Part shown: positions 14,204 through 22,255 of the stretch, piece after piece
Position numbering within the stretch: position 1 is the stretch's first letter
Layout of the letters: every line of letters begins with the position of its first letter
Assembly: GCA_902489945.1 (NCBI GenBank)
Contig: CABUBZ010000012.1
Location: forward strand, 1 to 37,072
Length of the DNA stretch: 37,072 nt
Direction: 5' to 3'
Origin: an uncultured Collinsella sp.
GTDB taxonomy: Bacteria > Actinomycetota > Coriobacteriia > Coriobacteriales > Coriobacteriaceae
Position numbers and translations under genes: made by a program
Notes under the pieces: model-generated
The model's input: the letters and a program-made list of their open reading frames with translations, nothing else
Database searches by the model: none
What the model was told of the DNA's origin: nothing

Positions 14204-16273
14204 CTATCGAACCGAAGAATCGCCCGAGGCCGAAGAGGTATCGGGCTCGTCATAAATCACGCCGAGCACGTCGCGCACGACATGCATCGCGGTATCTGAG
14301 CCGCCGCCGCCCTGCTCCAGGACGGTAGCGATGACATACTTGGGATCATCGGCCGGTGCATAGGCGCAGAACCACGCGTATTCGTCCTCGCCACTTTTCT
14401 CGCCCGTGCCCGACTTGCCGTATACCTGCGGCGTCAGGGTGCCAAAGTGAGCCGCCAGGGACGTCGATGCCGTGTAAATCACGTCATGCATGCCGTTGCG
14501 AACAAGAGCCAAATCCGAATCACTGTTGATCTTGGCCTCCAGGCGCTTCTTCTTGCCCTTGCCGTTGTACTTATAGGCATCGCCGTCGCCATCGCGCGAC
14601 ACGGCAGACAAAAACACGTGAGGCACGTACTGTTTGCCGCCGTTGGCAAGACCCATATAGGCGCACGCCATCTGCAGGGGCGTCACCAGGATGTCGCCCT
14701 GGCCGATAGCAATGTTAGTCATATCGCCGGCATTCCACTTGCGGTCCTCGGCAGATGCGTCGGTGAAGTACGACTCTTTCCACTCGGCATCGGGAATACG
14801 GCCCGCGCCCTCACTCGGCAGATCGATACCGCAGGTCTTGCCTAGGCCCCAGCGACGAAAGACCTCCTGCAGGCCCTCGGAATGTTGCTCGTCATAAAAG
14901 AACGCCTTGCCCATGTCATAGAAGACGGGGTCGCACGAGTTGGCGATACCCGACTGCAGCGTCATGGTGCCGTGGCCAGACGTCAGCCAGCAGCGCTTGC
15001 CCCAAGCCTTGCCCAGGCCCGTCCAATAGCCCGTGCAGTTGGTTGTCTGCGTTGAAGTGTAGGTTCCAAACTCAAGACCGGCCAGTGCCGAGAGCGGCTT
15101 GATGGTCGAGGCCGACATGTACTGTCCGCTAATGGCGCGGTTGAGCAGCGGGTGCGAACCCTTGTCATCATTGAGCTCGGTCCACACGTCATTTGAGACA
15201 CCACCGATAAAGACAGACGGATCGAACTTGGGCTGGCTCGCCATGCCCAGGATCTCGCCATTGTTGGGATCGAGACACACCACGGCGCCGTTGCCGGCAT
15301 TACTGTAACCAGTGGTCTTGGCAAGCTCGATAGCGCTCGCCAGCGCCGTCTCACAGGCCTGTTGGATCTTAAGGTCGAGCGTGAGCTTAATGTCGGAGCC
15401 GGCCTTCGCGGGCACGGCACCGGCCTGACCGGTCACATTGCCCGAGGCATCGACCTTGACGGTCTGCTCGCCACGAATACCCTGCAGCAGGTTTTCGTAG
15501 TAGCTCTCAACGCCCGCCTGGCCCACGATATCGCCCGACTGGTACGTAATCTTGCCAGCAGAAGCATCATCATCGCCAGAGGTTTTCTTATTTTGAGCCT
15601 CGAGCTGCTCGGAGGTAATGGTGCCGGTATAGCCCAAGATATGGCATGCCGTCTCGCCATATGGATACTGGCGCTCGGTACGCTCGGCAATCTTGACGCC
15701 CGGGAACTCGCCGGCATGCTCCTGAATATAGGCAACCGTGGAGCGACGGACGTCCGTCGCGATGGTATGCAGGCTCTGAGCGCCCTCTGTATTGTCCTGA
15801 ATATTGCGAAGGACCGCCACGTAAGGCATTCCAAGCACGTTGGCAAGATGGCGAACCAGGACCTCATCCTCGGCAAGGTCGCGGTAGGCCACGACAGCAA
15901 GTGAGGGACGGTTCTGGACAAGCGCCACGCCATTGCGGTCGAGGATGCGGCCGCGCACAGCAGGAGTGGTAACGGTGCGAGTCTGATTACTATTGGCCTG
16001 CTTCTCGTAATAGTCCGACGAGACCATCTGCATGCCCCACAACTTGACGGCGAGCGCCGCAAACATCGCGCCCACACCCGTGGTGAGGATGGAAAAGCGG
16101 CCCTTAAAGGCGGTCACCGCGGTATTGCCCTCGCCCTCGGTGGCGCGCGGGGTCGTTCCATGCTGCGTATCGTAGGTAAAACGGGAATCGCCGCGACGCA
16201 TGATGACCAGTGCGACCACGATGGCCACAACTAGCACGATACCGGCGATAATAACCGTCAACTGGGAAGACAT
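14204..16273 (-). CDS. mrdA: penicillin-binding protein 2 (class B transpeptidase)
   Basis: Transpeptidase that cross-links peptidoglycan in the elongation machinery with RodA. The 689-aa protein has the PBP dimerisation region (about 100-260) and a transpeptidase domain with STIK (Ser389-Lys392), SCD (446-448) and KSGTG (620-624). Two hydrophobic segments precede the outer part: residues 5-25 and about 62-82, with a polar linker between. Most class B PBPs have one. The upstream ATG is backed by GGGGAGG seven bases before it, so the extra helix looks genuine. It lies 13 bases after mreD. Confidence 0.93.
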   Translation of the reverse strand: MSSQLTVIIAGIVLVVAIVVALVIMRRGDSRFTYDTQHGTTPRATEGEGNTAVTAFKGRFSILTTGVGAMFAALAVKLWGMQMVSSDYYEKQANSNQTRTVTTPAVRGRILDRNGVALVQNRPSLAVVAYRDLAEDEVLVRHLANVLGMPYVAVLRNIQDNTEGAQSLHTIATDVRRSTVAYIQEHAGEFPGVKIAERTERQYPYGETACHILGYTGTITSEQLEAQNKKTSGDDDASAGKITYQSGDIVGQAGVESYYENLLQGIRGEQTVKVDASGNVTGQAGAVPAKAGSDIKLTLDLKIQQACETALASAIELAKTTGYSNAGNGAVVCLDPNNGEILGMASQPKFDPSVFIGGVSNDVWTELNDDKGSHPLLNRAISGQYMSASTIKPLSALAGLEFGTYTSTQTTNCTGYWTGLGKAWGKRCWLTSGHGTMTLQSGIANSCDPVFYDMGKAFFYDEQHSEGLQEVFRRWGLGKTCGIDLPSEGAGRIPDAEWKESYFTDASAEDRKWNAGDMTNIAIGQGDILVTPLQMACAYMGLANGGKQYVPHVFLSAVSRDGDGDAYKYNGKGKKKRLEAKINSDSDLALVRNGMHDVIYTASTSLAAHFGTLTPQVYGKSGTGEKSGEDEYAWFCAYAPADDPKYVIATVLEQGGGGSDTAMHVVRDVLGVIYDEPDTSSASGDSSVR

Positions 16274-16286
16274 CTACGGGCCTCCC

Positions 16287-16853
16287 CTATTTGAGCTTGC
16301 GGGTCTTGGGCTTAAAGCGCATACCCGTCTGGCGTCCGCCACGTGCGGAGAATCCATAGCCGGACTGTGGCACGACGCCGGACATCAAAAACGGAATGGC
16401 AACCAGACCCGTCAGGATCGAGGACGGCAGCGCATGGCCGAAGATCGCCACGACAAAGCTCGTCTCCAAACCCATAAACAGCAAGATGATGCTGTAGATC
16501 ACATTAATGACGAGCGCGAAGGCGCCCACAGTGACGCCGCGCGCACTTGGGGTACCGCCCGTCTGACCGACGGCGCTGTGCACCAGGGCAAAAGAACCCA
16601 CGGTCAGCAGGAGCGACATAATGCCCACCGGCACGGCAGCGGACAGGTCATAGAACAAGCCGCTGCAAAAACCGCACACGACGGCACGGGTCGGGTCGCC
16701 CGAGAACACGCTTAGGCACACCAGGATAATCATGAAGTTGACGCGACCGCCCGCAATGGAGATCTGCGGTGCCAGGCCTGCCTGCAGCAGCACGCACACG
16801 ATGGCGGCGATTACAAACGTACGGGAGCTCATCCCCTGCTCGTGTAGATCCAT
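16287..16853 (-). CDS. mreD: rod shape-determining protein MreD
   Basis: Small integral membrane partner of MreC (188 aa) with about five membrane helices; SSRTFVIAAIVCVLLQAGLAPQISIAGGRVNFMIILV and the FCSGLFYDLSAAVPVG stretch fit the family. I prefer the ATG at 16853, since AGGGGG lies seven bases upstream; an in-frame ATG at 16859 is only one base from it. A basic tail (RFKPKTRKLK) faces the cytoplasm. Position between mreC and mrdA supports the call, which is otherwise harder because MreD sequences diverge. Confidence 0.92.
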   Translation of the reverse strand: MDLHEQGMSSRTFVIAAIVCVLLQAGLAPQISIAGGRVNFMIILVCLSVFSGDPTRAVVCGFCSGLFYDLSAAVPVGIMSLLLTVGSFALVHSAVGQTGGTPSARGVTVGAFALVINVIYSIILLFMGLETSFVVAIFGHALPSSILTGLVAIPFLMSGVVPQSGYGFSARGGRQTGMRFKPKTRKLK

Positions 16854-16864
16854 GGACATGCCCC

Positions 16865-17863
16865 CTATTCGCTCGAGCCGGAATCGGTCGTCTCGGACGC
16901 GTCGGAACTGTCATCCGAACTCTCGTCCTTCGTCTTGGTCGCAGCGTCGCGCGACGTTCCCTGCGGCGTGCTATTAGCGGTGCTCACGTCCTCATCCGAA
17001 GCCGACTGTTCGTCGGTCAGCGAGGTGATGACCAGCACTTCCTCGTTGTTCTCGGCCGTGGTCTGAGCGCGCACCACAATGGTGTAGTACACGTCGTTTG
17101 CCGACTTCTCAACCGACGAGACGGTGCCGAGCGGTAGACCCTTGGGGAATACACCGCCAATGCCCGAGGTCACGATGATGTCGCCAACCTTAACATCGGA
17201 GTCGACGCTCACGTACTCAAGACGCAGCGTGCCGTCAGCCTGACCCTGCAGCATGCCCTGGGCGCGCGTGTCCTGTACCATGGCGGACACACCCGAGTTC
17301 TCGTCGCCAATAAGGCGCACGGTAGAGGTCTTGGCCGATACCTCGATAATCTGACCGATAACACCGGCAGAACTCGTCACGGGCATGTTGATGGTAAGGC
17401 CGTCGGCAGAGCCCTTGTCGATGGTTACGGTCGAGGTCCAGGCATCGCCCGAGGCACCAACGATACGAGCAGCGGTCGATTTGAGGTTGTAGGTCGACTG
17501 CAGGCCGACCAGCCCCTCCAGACGCTCGGCGGTCTTTTGAGCCTCAGAAAGCTCGGCGACCTTAGAGGTCAGCTCCTCATTTTGCTTCTTGAGCTCGTCG
17601 AGCGTGTCCTGCGACGCCGTTAGGTTAGAGAACACGTTGCCAATCGCATTGAAGGGAGCCGCCACAGCCGAGCCCACAAAGCGCACCGGAGAGGTAATCG
17701 TCGTTACGCCCGAACGCACGGCATGAATCGGCCCTGCCTCGCCCTCGCGGATGTAAAACGTGAGCAGCAACACCGAAATCAGGCTGAAAACAATCAACGG
17801 GCGCATACCCGTTGATTGTCGCTTGGTATTCAGATTTGTGGAGAAACCCGAAGATCGTGCCAA
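16865..17863 (-). CDS. mreC: rod shape-determining protein MreC
   Basis: Membrane-anchored periplasm-side scaffold linking MreB to PBP2 and RodA. One helix lies at residues 20-38, a coiled coil at about 83-120 (LDELKKQNEELTSKVAELSEAQK), then two beta domains with GASGDAWTSTVTIDKGSADGL, VRLIGDENSGVSAMV and GDIIVTSGIGGVFPKGLPLG. The final 45 residues are Ser/Asp/Thr-rich and likely disordered, longer than in model MreC. The start is a TTG at 17863. It is 21 bases downstream of mreB. Confidence 0.96.
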   Translation of the reverse strand: MARSSGFSTNLNTKRQSTGMRPLIVFSLISVLLLTFYIREGEAGPIHAVRSGVTTITSPVRFVGSAVAAPFNAIGNVFSNLTASQDTLDELKKQNEELTSKVAELSEAQKTAERLEGLVGLQSTYNLKSTAARIVGASGDAWTSTVTIDKGSADGLTINMPVTSSAGVIGQIIEVSAKTSTVRLIGDENSGVSAMVQDTRAQGMLQGQADGTLRLEYVSVDSDVKVGDIIVTSGIGGVFPKGLPLGTVSSVEKSANDVYYTIVVRAQTTAENNEEVLVITSLTDEQSASDEDVSTANSTPQGTSRDAATKTKDESSDDSSDASETTDSGSSE

Positions 17864-17884
17864 ATGGAATCCACCTTTTGGAAA

Positions 17885-18928
17885 TTAAGCATTGGTCTGG
17901 ACGAAGCCGCCATCAAACGCATTGGCCTCGAGCACGCGGGCGCAGCCGTTAACGACATTATCGAGCGCCGTGGGGCTGACGTTGACCGAAACACCGGTCT
18001 CATCGCGCAGGCGCACGTCGAGACCGCGCAGCAGCGCACCGCCACCGGTCAGCAAAATGCCGTAGTACATAAGGTCCGAGGCAAGATCGGGAGGCGTAGC
18101 GTCGAGTGCGTCCTTGACGGCCTTGGCCATCTCGTCGAGTGGCTTGTTGAGTGCGCGACGAATCTCCTCGCTCTCGATGCGCACGGTCTTGGGCAGACCG
18201 GTGATCACGTCGCGGCCGTTGACCTCGACGTCGAGCTCGTCCTTGAGCGGCACGGCGGAACCGACCTTGATCTTGATGTCCTCTGCCGTACGCTCGCCGA
18301 TGGCCAGGTTGTAGGCATCGCGAACGTGCGTGAGGATGGCCTGGTCGAACTCGTCACCGGCAATACGGATGGACTGCGAGACGACGATGCCGCCCATAGC
18401 GATAACAGCGACCTCGGTGGTACCGCCACCGATGTCGATGACCATGGAGCCGGTGGGTTCCTCGACGGGCAGGTCGGCGCCGATAGCGGCGGCCATAGGC
18501 TCTTCGATCAGATAGGCCTGGCGGGCACCGGCCTGGATCGTGGCCTCAAAGACAGCTCGCTTCTCGACCGACGTGACGCCGGAAGGAACGCAGACGACAA
18601 CGCGCGGACGCGGGGTCCACGGATAGCGCTTCTCGGACGCCTTGTCGATAAAGTAGCGAAGCATGGCCTCGGTAACATCGAAGTCGGCGATGACGCCGTC
18701 CTTCAGGGGACGAACGGCCACGATGTTGCCGGGCGTACGGCCGAGCATGCGCTTTGCCTCGATACCGACCGCCAGGATGCGCTCGTCGTTCTTGTCGATG
18801 GCGACAACAGAGGGCTCGCGAATGACGATGCCCTTGCCGCGCACGGAGACAAGCGTATTTGCGGTGCCGAGGTCGATGGCAAGATCGCCCGCATAGCTAC
18901 CGAAGAACATATCCATCAAAGAAAACAA
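17885..18928 (-). CDS. mreB: rod shape-determining protein MreB
   Basis: Actin-like ATPase whose membrane filaments direct lateral wall synthesis. The 347-aa sequence shows phosphate 1 (AIDLGTANTLV), phosphate 2 (VIDIGGGTTEVAVIA) and the adenosine motif (LTGGGALLRGLD). I choose the TTG at 18928: AGGAG lies five bases upstream, while the in-frame ATG at 18916 is too far from it. The MFF stretch after the start may serve as the membrane-binding N-terminus. First gene of the elongasome operon. Confidence 0.97.
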   Translation of the reverse strand: MFSLMDMFFGSYAGDLAIDLGTANTLVSVRGKGIVIREPSVVAIDKNDERILAVGIEAKRMLGRTPGNIVAVRPLKDGVIADFDVTEAMLRYFIDKASEKRYPWTPRPRVVVCVPSGVTSVEKRAVFEATIQAGARQAYLIEEPMAAAIGADLPVEEPTGSMVIDIGGGTTEVAVIAMGGIVVSQSIRIAGDEFDQAILTHVRDAYNLAIGERTAEDIKIKVGSAVPLKDELDVEVNGRDVITGLPKTVRIESEEIRRALNKPLDEMAKAVKDALDATPPDLASDLMYYGILLTGGGALLRGLDVRLRDETGVSVNVSPTALDNVVNGCARVLEANAFDGGFVQTNA

Positions 18929-18988
18929 CGCAACTCCTGATGTGTTGGATGATTGCTGGAAAACTACTAGCTCATGATACTAGCGCAA

Positions 18989-19021
18989 GCCCGGCACCTC
19001 ACTTGCGGTGAAGCGCCGGGC
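18989..19021 (-). terminator. terminator-like hairpin after the TPR gene
   Basis: A 14-base-pair stem with two G-U pairs and a five-base loop (18989-19002 with 19008-19021), between the TPR protein gene and mreB. Only a weak T-stretch (TTGCGC) follows on the minus strand, so termination may be partial and mreB could receive some upstream transcription. Confidence 0.5.
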
Positions 19022-19043
19022 AAAGCTAAATCCCATAAGGTCA

Positions 19044-20348
19044 CTACTGGTTGTCAGCAGCCGAGAAATCCATATCGAGCGAGGAAACGGCCCAGCCGAT
19101 ATGATTGTCGGAGCGCACGAATTTGACGGTGTACTCCTGCTCGCCGCCCTTGGACAGCGAAGCCTTGACCTTGGCGGTCGTCTCGGTCATGGACTGATCC
19201 ATGCCCTCGACGGACACGGTGGCGCCCTGCGGAATCGAGGAGATGATCATCGACTTGGCGTCCTCGGACAGGCTCGAGGCCAGGCAAGACTCGGCCTTTG
19301 CGGTGTCACCGTCGCCGGCAGCCTGGAACAGATCGGTGATAACCGACTCCTGCGAGGGGAAGCCAAAGCCGCGCGTGTAGGCAAAGCCCAGACCGCCCGC
19401 AGCAATCAAAATGAGCAGAAGCAGCACGATGAAGACTTTGAGACCCGTGTGGCGATGGCGACGACGGACCTTGGCCTGCTTACGATCCTGACGGTCCTGC
19501 TGGACCATCTCGGACTCGGACAGCGTAAAGAAGCCGGTGTCCGAGGGATCGGGCATAAACTGACCGGTCGCGCCCGTAGGATCGAGCGGATCGACGGCAG
19601 GAGCGTCCATCGCGGGCGCCGGAGCCGTGGCCATAGCCGTCTGGGCAGACAGCGCGGCAAGCGAATCATGCACGCGGGCAAGCTCATCGGCCTGCTCGGA
19701 AGTGAGCTGGTAGATGCCATCGGCAGTAGCGGCGTTAAAGGCGTCGAGTGCGTCGGAGGGACGGCCGGCGGCAGAAAGCGCCTGACCCATGCCGGCGTTG
19801 AGCGCACGCGTGTCGTCGCGGGGGCCGGCAAAGTCGATAGCCGTGCGGTAGGTCTCCACGGCATCCGCCGGACGGCCGAGCTTAATGAAGCAACGACCAA
19901 GCTCGCCCAGTGCGGCGGCAGGAGCCGGATTGGCGCCGTCGATGGCAGCCTGACGGAAGGCAGTACCCGCGTTGGCATAGTCGCCCGACTGGAACAGCGC
20001 GTTACCCAGGCCCAGATAGGCCTTGAACGGCGTGGCATAGGAAGCATCCTGCGTAGCAGCAGAGAACGCCTGGGCGGCCGTCGTGTAGTCGCCCACGGCG
20101 GCGAGTGCCTTGCCGCGGTTGGTGAGCAGCGCGCCGCGCTTGCCGTAGGTGCCGTCATTGAGGGCAGCGGCGTAGGCCTCGGCGGCCTCGGCATACATGC
20201 CCAAGTGCATCAAGGCGTTGCCACGAAGGTGATCGGCCTCGCCCATAATCTCATCGGGAGTTTTTGCCGCCCCAAGCATCTGGGCTGCAGCGGAAAAATC
20301 ACCCGCGCGGTAAGCGGCGCGGCCCTGTTGGATCAGCTGGCTATTCAA
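19044..20348 (-). CDS. membrane-anchored TPR protein with a C-terminal extracytoplasmic domain
   Basis: No named gene recognised. The 434-aa protein has tetratricopeptide-like repeats over about residues 5-215 (AAYRAGDFSAAAQML, NRGKALAAVGDYTTAAQAF, ALFQSGDYANAGTAF, ALSAAGRPSDALDAF), a Pro/Ala/Asp-rich linker, a basic patch (RQDRKQAKVRRRHRH) and one membrane helix at about 304-324. A roughly 110-residue outer domain follows (VITDLFQAAGDGDTAKAESCLA, then YTVKFVRSDNHIGWAVSSLDM), like the DUF4878-type folds. TPRs would be inside, the last domain outside. The start is TTG at 20348. It follows ppiB by 11 bases, so the two are probably one transcript. Confidence 0.8.
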   Translation of the reverse strand: MNSQLIQQGRAAYRAGDFSAAAQMLGAAKTPDEIMGEADHLRGNALMHLGMYAEAAEAYAAALNDGTYGKRGALLTNRGKALAAVGDYTTAAQAFSAATQDASYATPFKAYLGLGNALFQSGDYANAGTAFRQAAIDGANPAPAAALGELGRCFIKLGRPADAVETYRTAIDFAGPRDDTRALNAGMGQALSAAGRPSDALDAFNAATADGIYQLTSEQADELARVHDSLAALSAQTAMATAPAPAMDAPAVDPLDPTGATGQFMPDPSDTGFFTLSESEMVQQDRQDRKQAKVRRRHRHTGLKVFIVLLLLILIAAGGLGFAYTRGFGFPSQESVITDLFQAAGDGDTAKAESCLASSLSEDAKSMIISSIPQGATVSVEGMDQSMTETTAKVKASLSKGGEQEYTVKFVRSDNHIGWAVSSLDMDFSAADNQ

Positions 20349-20359
20349 GGAAGTCCCCT

Positions 20360-20902
20360 TTACTCGTGAACGATCTCGACATGGACGATCTCGTCGCCGG
20401 CACGCAGCTGCGAAATCACATCGAGACCCTCGACCGTGGTACCAAAGACGGTGTAACCGGAATCGAGGTTATGCTGGGCACCCAGGCAGAAGTAGAACTG
20501 CGAACCCGCGGAATCGGGGTCCATGGAGCGTGCCATGGCAAGGGCACCATCGACATGGCTGTTGCGCGGATTGGTGGCAAACTCGCCCTTGATGCAGTAG
20601 CCGGGACCACCGGTACCGGGCATGCCGTCAGGGCCCTCAAGACCGGCAGCGACGTCGGCGCCGGACATATCGCGGGTATTGGGGTCGCCGCCCTGAATGA
20701 CAAAGCCGGGCACATAGCGATGGAACTTAAGGCCATCATAGAAACCCATCGTGGAAAGCTCGCAGAAGTTCGCGACATGAATGGGAGCGCCCTCACCGTC
20801 AAACTTGACCTTGATGGTACCCTTCGACGTCTCGATAACGGCGCACTCGTCGCCGGCAAGCTGATACTCGGGCGTGTAGAGCTCTTTCTTAAAACCAAAC
20901 AT
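20360..20902 (-). CDS. ppiB: cyclophilin-type peptidyl-prolyl cis-trans isomerase
   Basis: Catalyses proline isomerisation during protein folding. The 180-aa protein contains the cyclophilin active-site segments FHRYVPGFVIQGGDP and AMARSMDPDSAGSQFYFCLG, plus VFGTTVEGLDVI. It has no signal peptide, so it is cytoplasmic. The catalytic Arg in FHR is present; the usual Trp or His that controls cyclosporin binding is not obvious. The ATG has GAAGGA upstream and a good promoter lies about 40 bases before it. Confidence 0.93.
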   Translation of the reverse strand: MFGFKKELYTPEYQLAGDECAVIETSKGTIKVKFDGEGAPIHVANFCELSTMGFYDGLKFHRYVPGFVIQGGDPNTRDMSGADVAAGLEGPDGMPGTGGPGYCIKGEFATNPRNSHVDGALAMARSMDPDSAGSQFYFCLGAQHNLDSGYTVFGTTVEGLDVISQLRAGDEIVHVEIVHE

Positions 20903-20941
20903 GTGGTTCCTTCCTCGTGCGTTTAAAGCATATTTGTACGA

Positions 20942-20971
20942 ATTGTAGCAATAAGCATGCGCTTACATCAA
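20942..20971 (-). promoter_or_regulatory. sigma-70 type promoter for ppiB and the TPR gene
   Basis: On the minus strand TTGATG (20966-20971) and TACAAT (20942-20947) are 18 bases apart. Transcription would begin about 35 bases before the ppiB ATG. The spacer contains an AAGC/GCTT inverted pair around ATGC, possibly chance. Confidence 0.65.
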
Positions 20972-21009
20972 TTGCGCACGTAGGTTATGCCGACTATGGC
21001 GAACTAATT

Positions 21010-22152
21010 TTAGGAACGCTGCTGCGGCTTCCAGGAGCCCACATTGGCGTCGTACTGGTTCAGCGCGCTGTTGCCGCTCTGCGCGATGGGCGCCAGGATC
21101 TCGCTTTGGTGGGAACTCATCGACTCACCATCAGGAATGGCCAGCGAGATATCCCAGCTCTGGCAGATCACGTCGACACGCTCGTACATCCACTCGGCAA
21201 GCTGCTTTAAGTGGGCGATGTCGTCCGCATAGACCGTATCGTCCTGATACTTAAGGTTGTTGAGCTCATCTTGCGTCTTTTTGATCTGGTCGCGCAGGGC
21301 GTAGGCACTCTGCGACAGCTCCTGACGGGTGGACAGCGGCGTTCGGAGATAACCGTTGTTAAAGGAATCGATGACCTCGCCAATCTGGTCCTCGTCACCG
21401 TAGGACACGATGGTCTGATACAGACCGTCGAGTCTGGTATAGAGCTGATCATCGGTGAGCACGGTTTCTTCCTGGACCACCTCGGCAGAATCGTCCTGCT
21501 TGGTATCGTCCTCAGTCGCCTCGCCCTTTTGGCGCGTGGGGAAGGTCGTCTGCGCAGCCTGGCCAAACTGGTCGTAGAAGGCAGGCATGACACCCATGGG
21601 ATCGGCCGTCACGAACCAATAGGCACCGCCGCAAACGACGGCAAGGACCGCGATGACGATGAGCGGCTTGGGGATATGACGCTTGTGCTTGTGATAGGCG
21701 TCCTCGTCGGGATGCACCTTGCGCTTGGGTTTTTGAGCATCGTCATGCAGGGAAACGGGCGTGGGAATATCGACCTTGGGGATACCGAAATCCTTATCGA
21801 AAGCCGGCAGCACGCAGGTCTCGTTAGGATCGGCGGCGTCCGAAAGAACCGCGGCAGCCGAGGCGGGCGCATGAGGCACCTCGGTATCGATCTGCTCTTG
21901 CGTTAGGCGCGGAAAGCCCGCCGTGCGGCCCGCTGCCAGGTCGGATGCGGCCGCGTCCTCGGAGAGGATACCCGGGGCAGGGCGTCCGCATTTTGGGCAC
22001 GTGCGATCATGCGGAGAAAGACGGGCACCGCAGCCCTCACAGAACACGAACTCGGTGTGCTCGGGACCATCGCCCGGACCCACATAGGCGTTGCAGTAGG
22101 GGCAGAACGAGGCGCCGTCCTCGATAGTCTTAAGGCAATGCGGGCAGATCAC
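21010..22152 (-). CDS. double zinc-ribbon membrane protein of unknown function
   Basis: No named gene recognised. With the GTG start at 22152 (AGAGG five bases upstream) the 380-aa protein begins at once with a zinc ribbon: Cys3-Cys6 and Cys17-Cys20, then a second with Cys38-Cys41 and Cys52-Cys55. A Pro/Ala/Asp-rich cytoplasmic linker and a Lys/His-rich patch lead to one membrane helix (about 164-182). The outer 200 residues are acidic and predicted helical (TDDQLYTRLDGLYQTIVSYGDEDQIG, then ALRDQIKKTQDELNNLKYQDD). A TTG at 22182 would add ten residues without a ribosome site. It follows the ATPase gene by about 100 bases. Confidence 0.75.
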   Translation of the reverse strand: MICPHCLKTIEDGASFCPYCNAYVGPGDGPEHTEFVFCEGCGARLSPHDRTCPKCGRPAPGILSEDAAASDLAAGRTAGFPRLTQEQIDTEVPHAPASAAAVLSDAADPNETCVLPAFDKDFGIPKVDIPTPVSLHDDAQKPKRKVHPDEDAYHKHKRHIPKPLIVIAVLAVVCGGAYWFVTADPMGVMPAFYDQFGQAAQTTFPTRQKGEATEDDTKQDDSAEVVQEETVLTDDQLYTRLDGLYQTIVSYGDEDQIGEVIDSFNNGYLRTPLSTRQELSQSAYALRDQIKKTQDELNNLKYQDDTVYADDIAHLKQLAEWMYERVDVICQSWDISLAIPDGESMSSHQSEILAPIAQSGNSALNQYDANVGSWKPQQRS

Positions 22153-22255
22153 GGCATCCTCTTTTCGAAGCAATTCAAACAATCGAGGTTAGAGCATAAC
22201 ATCGCCACGGCCCCACAGGAACAAGGCACCAATTCAACATCGCCAGGGCGCGTAG

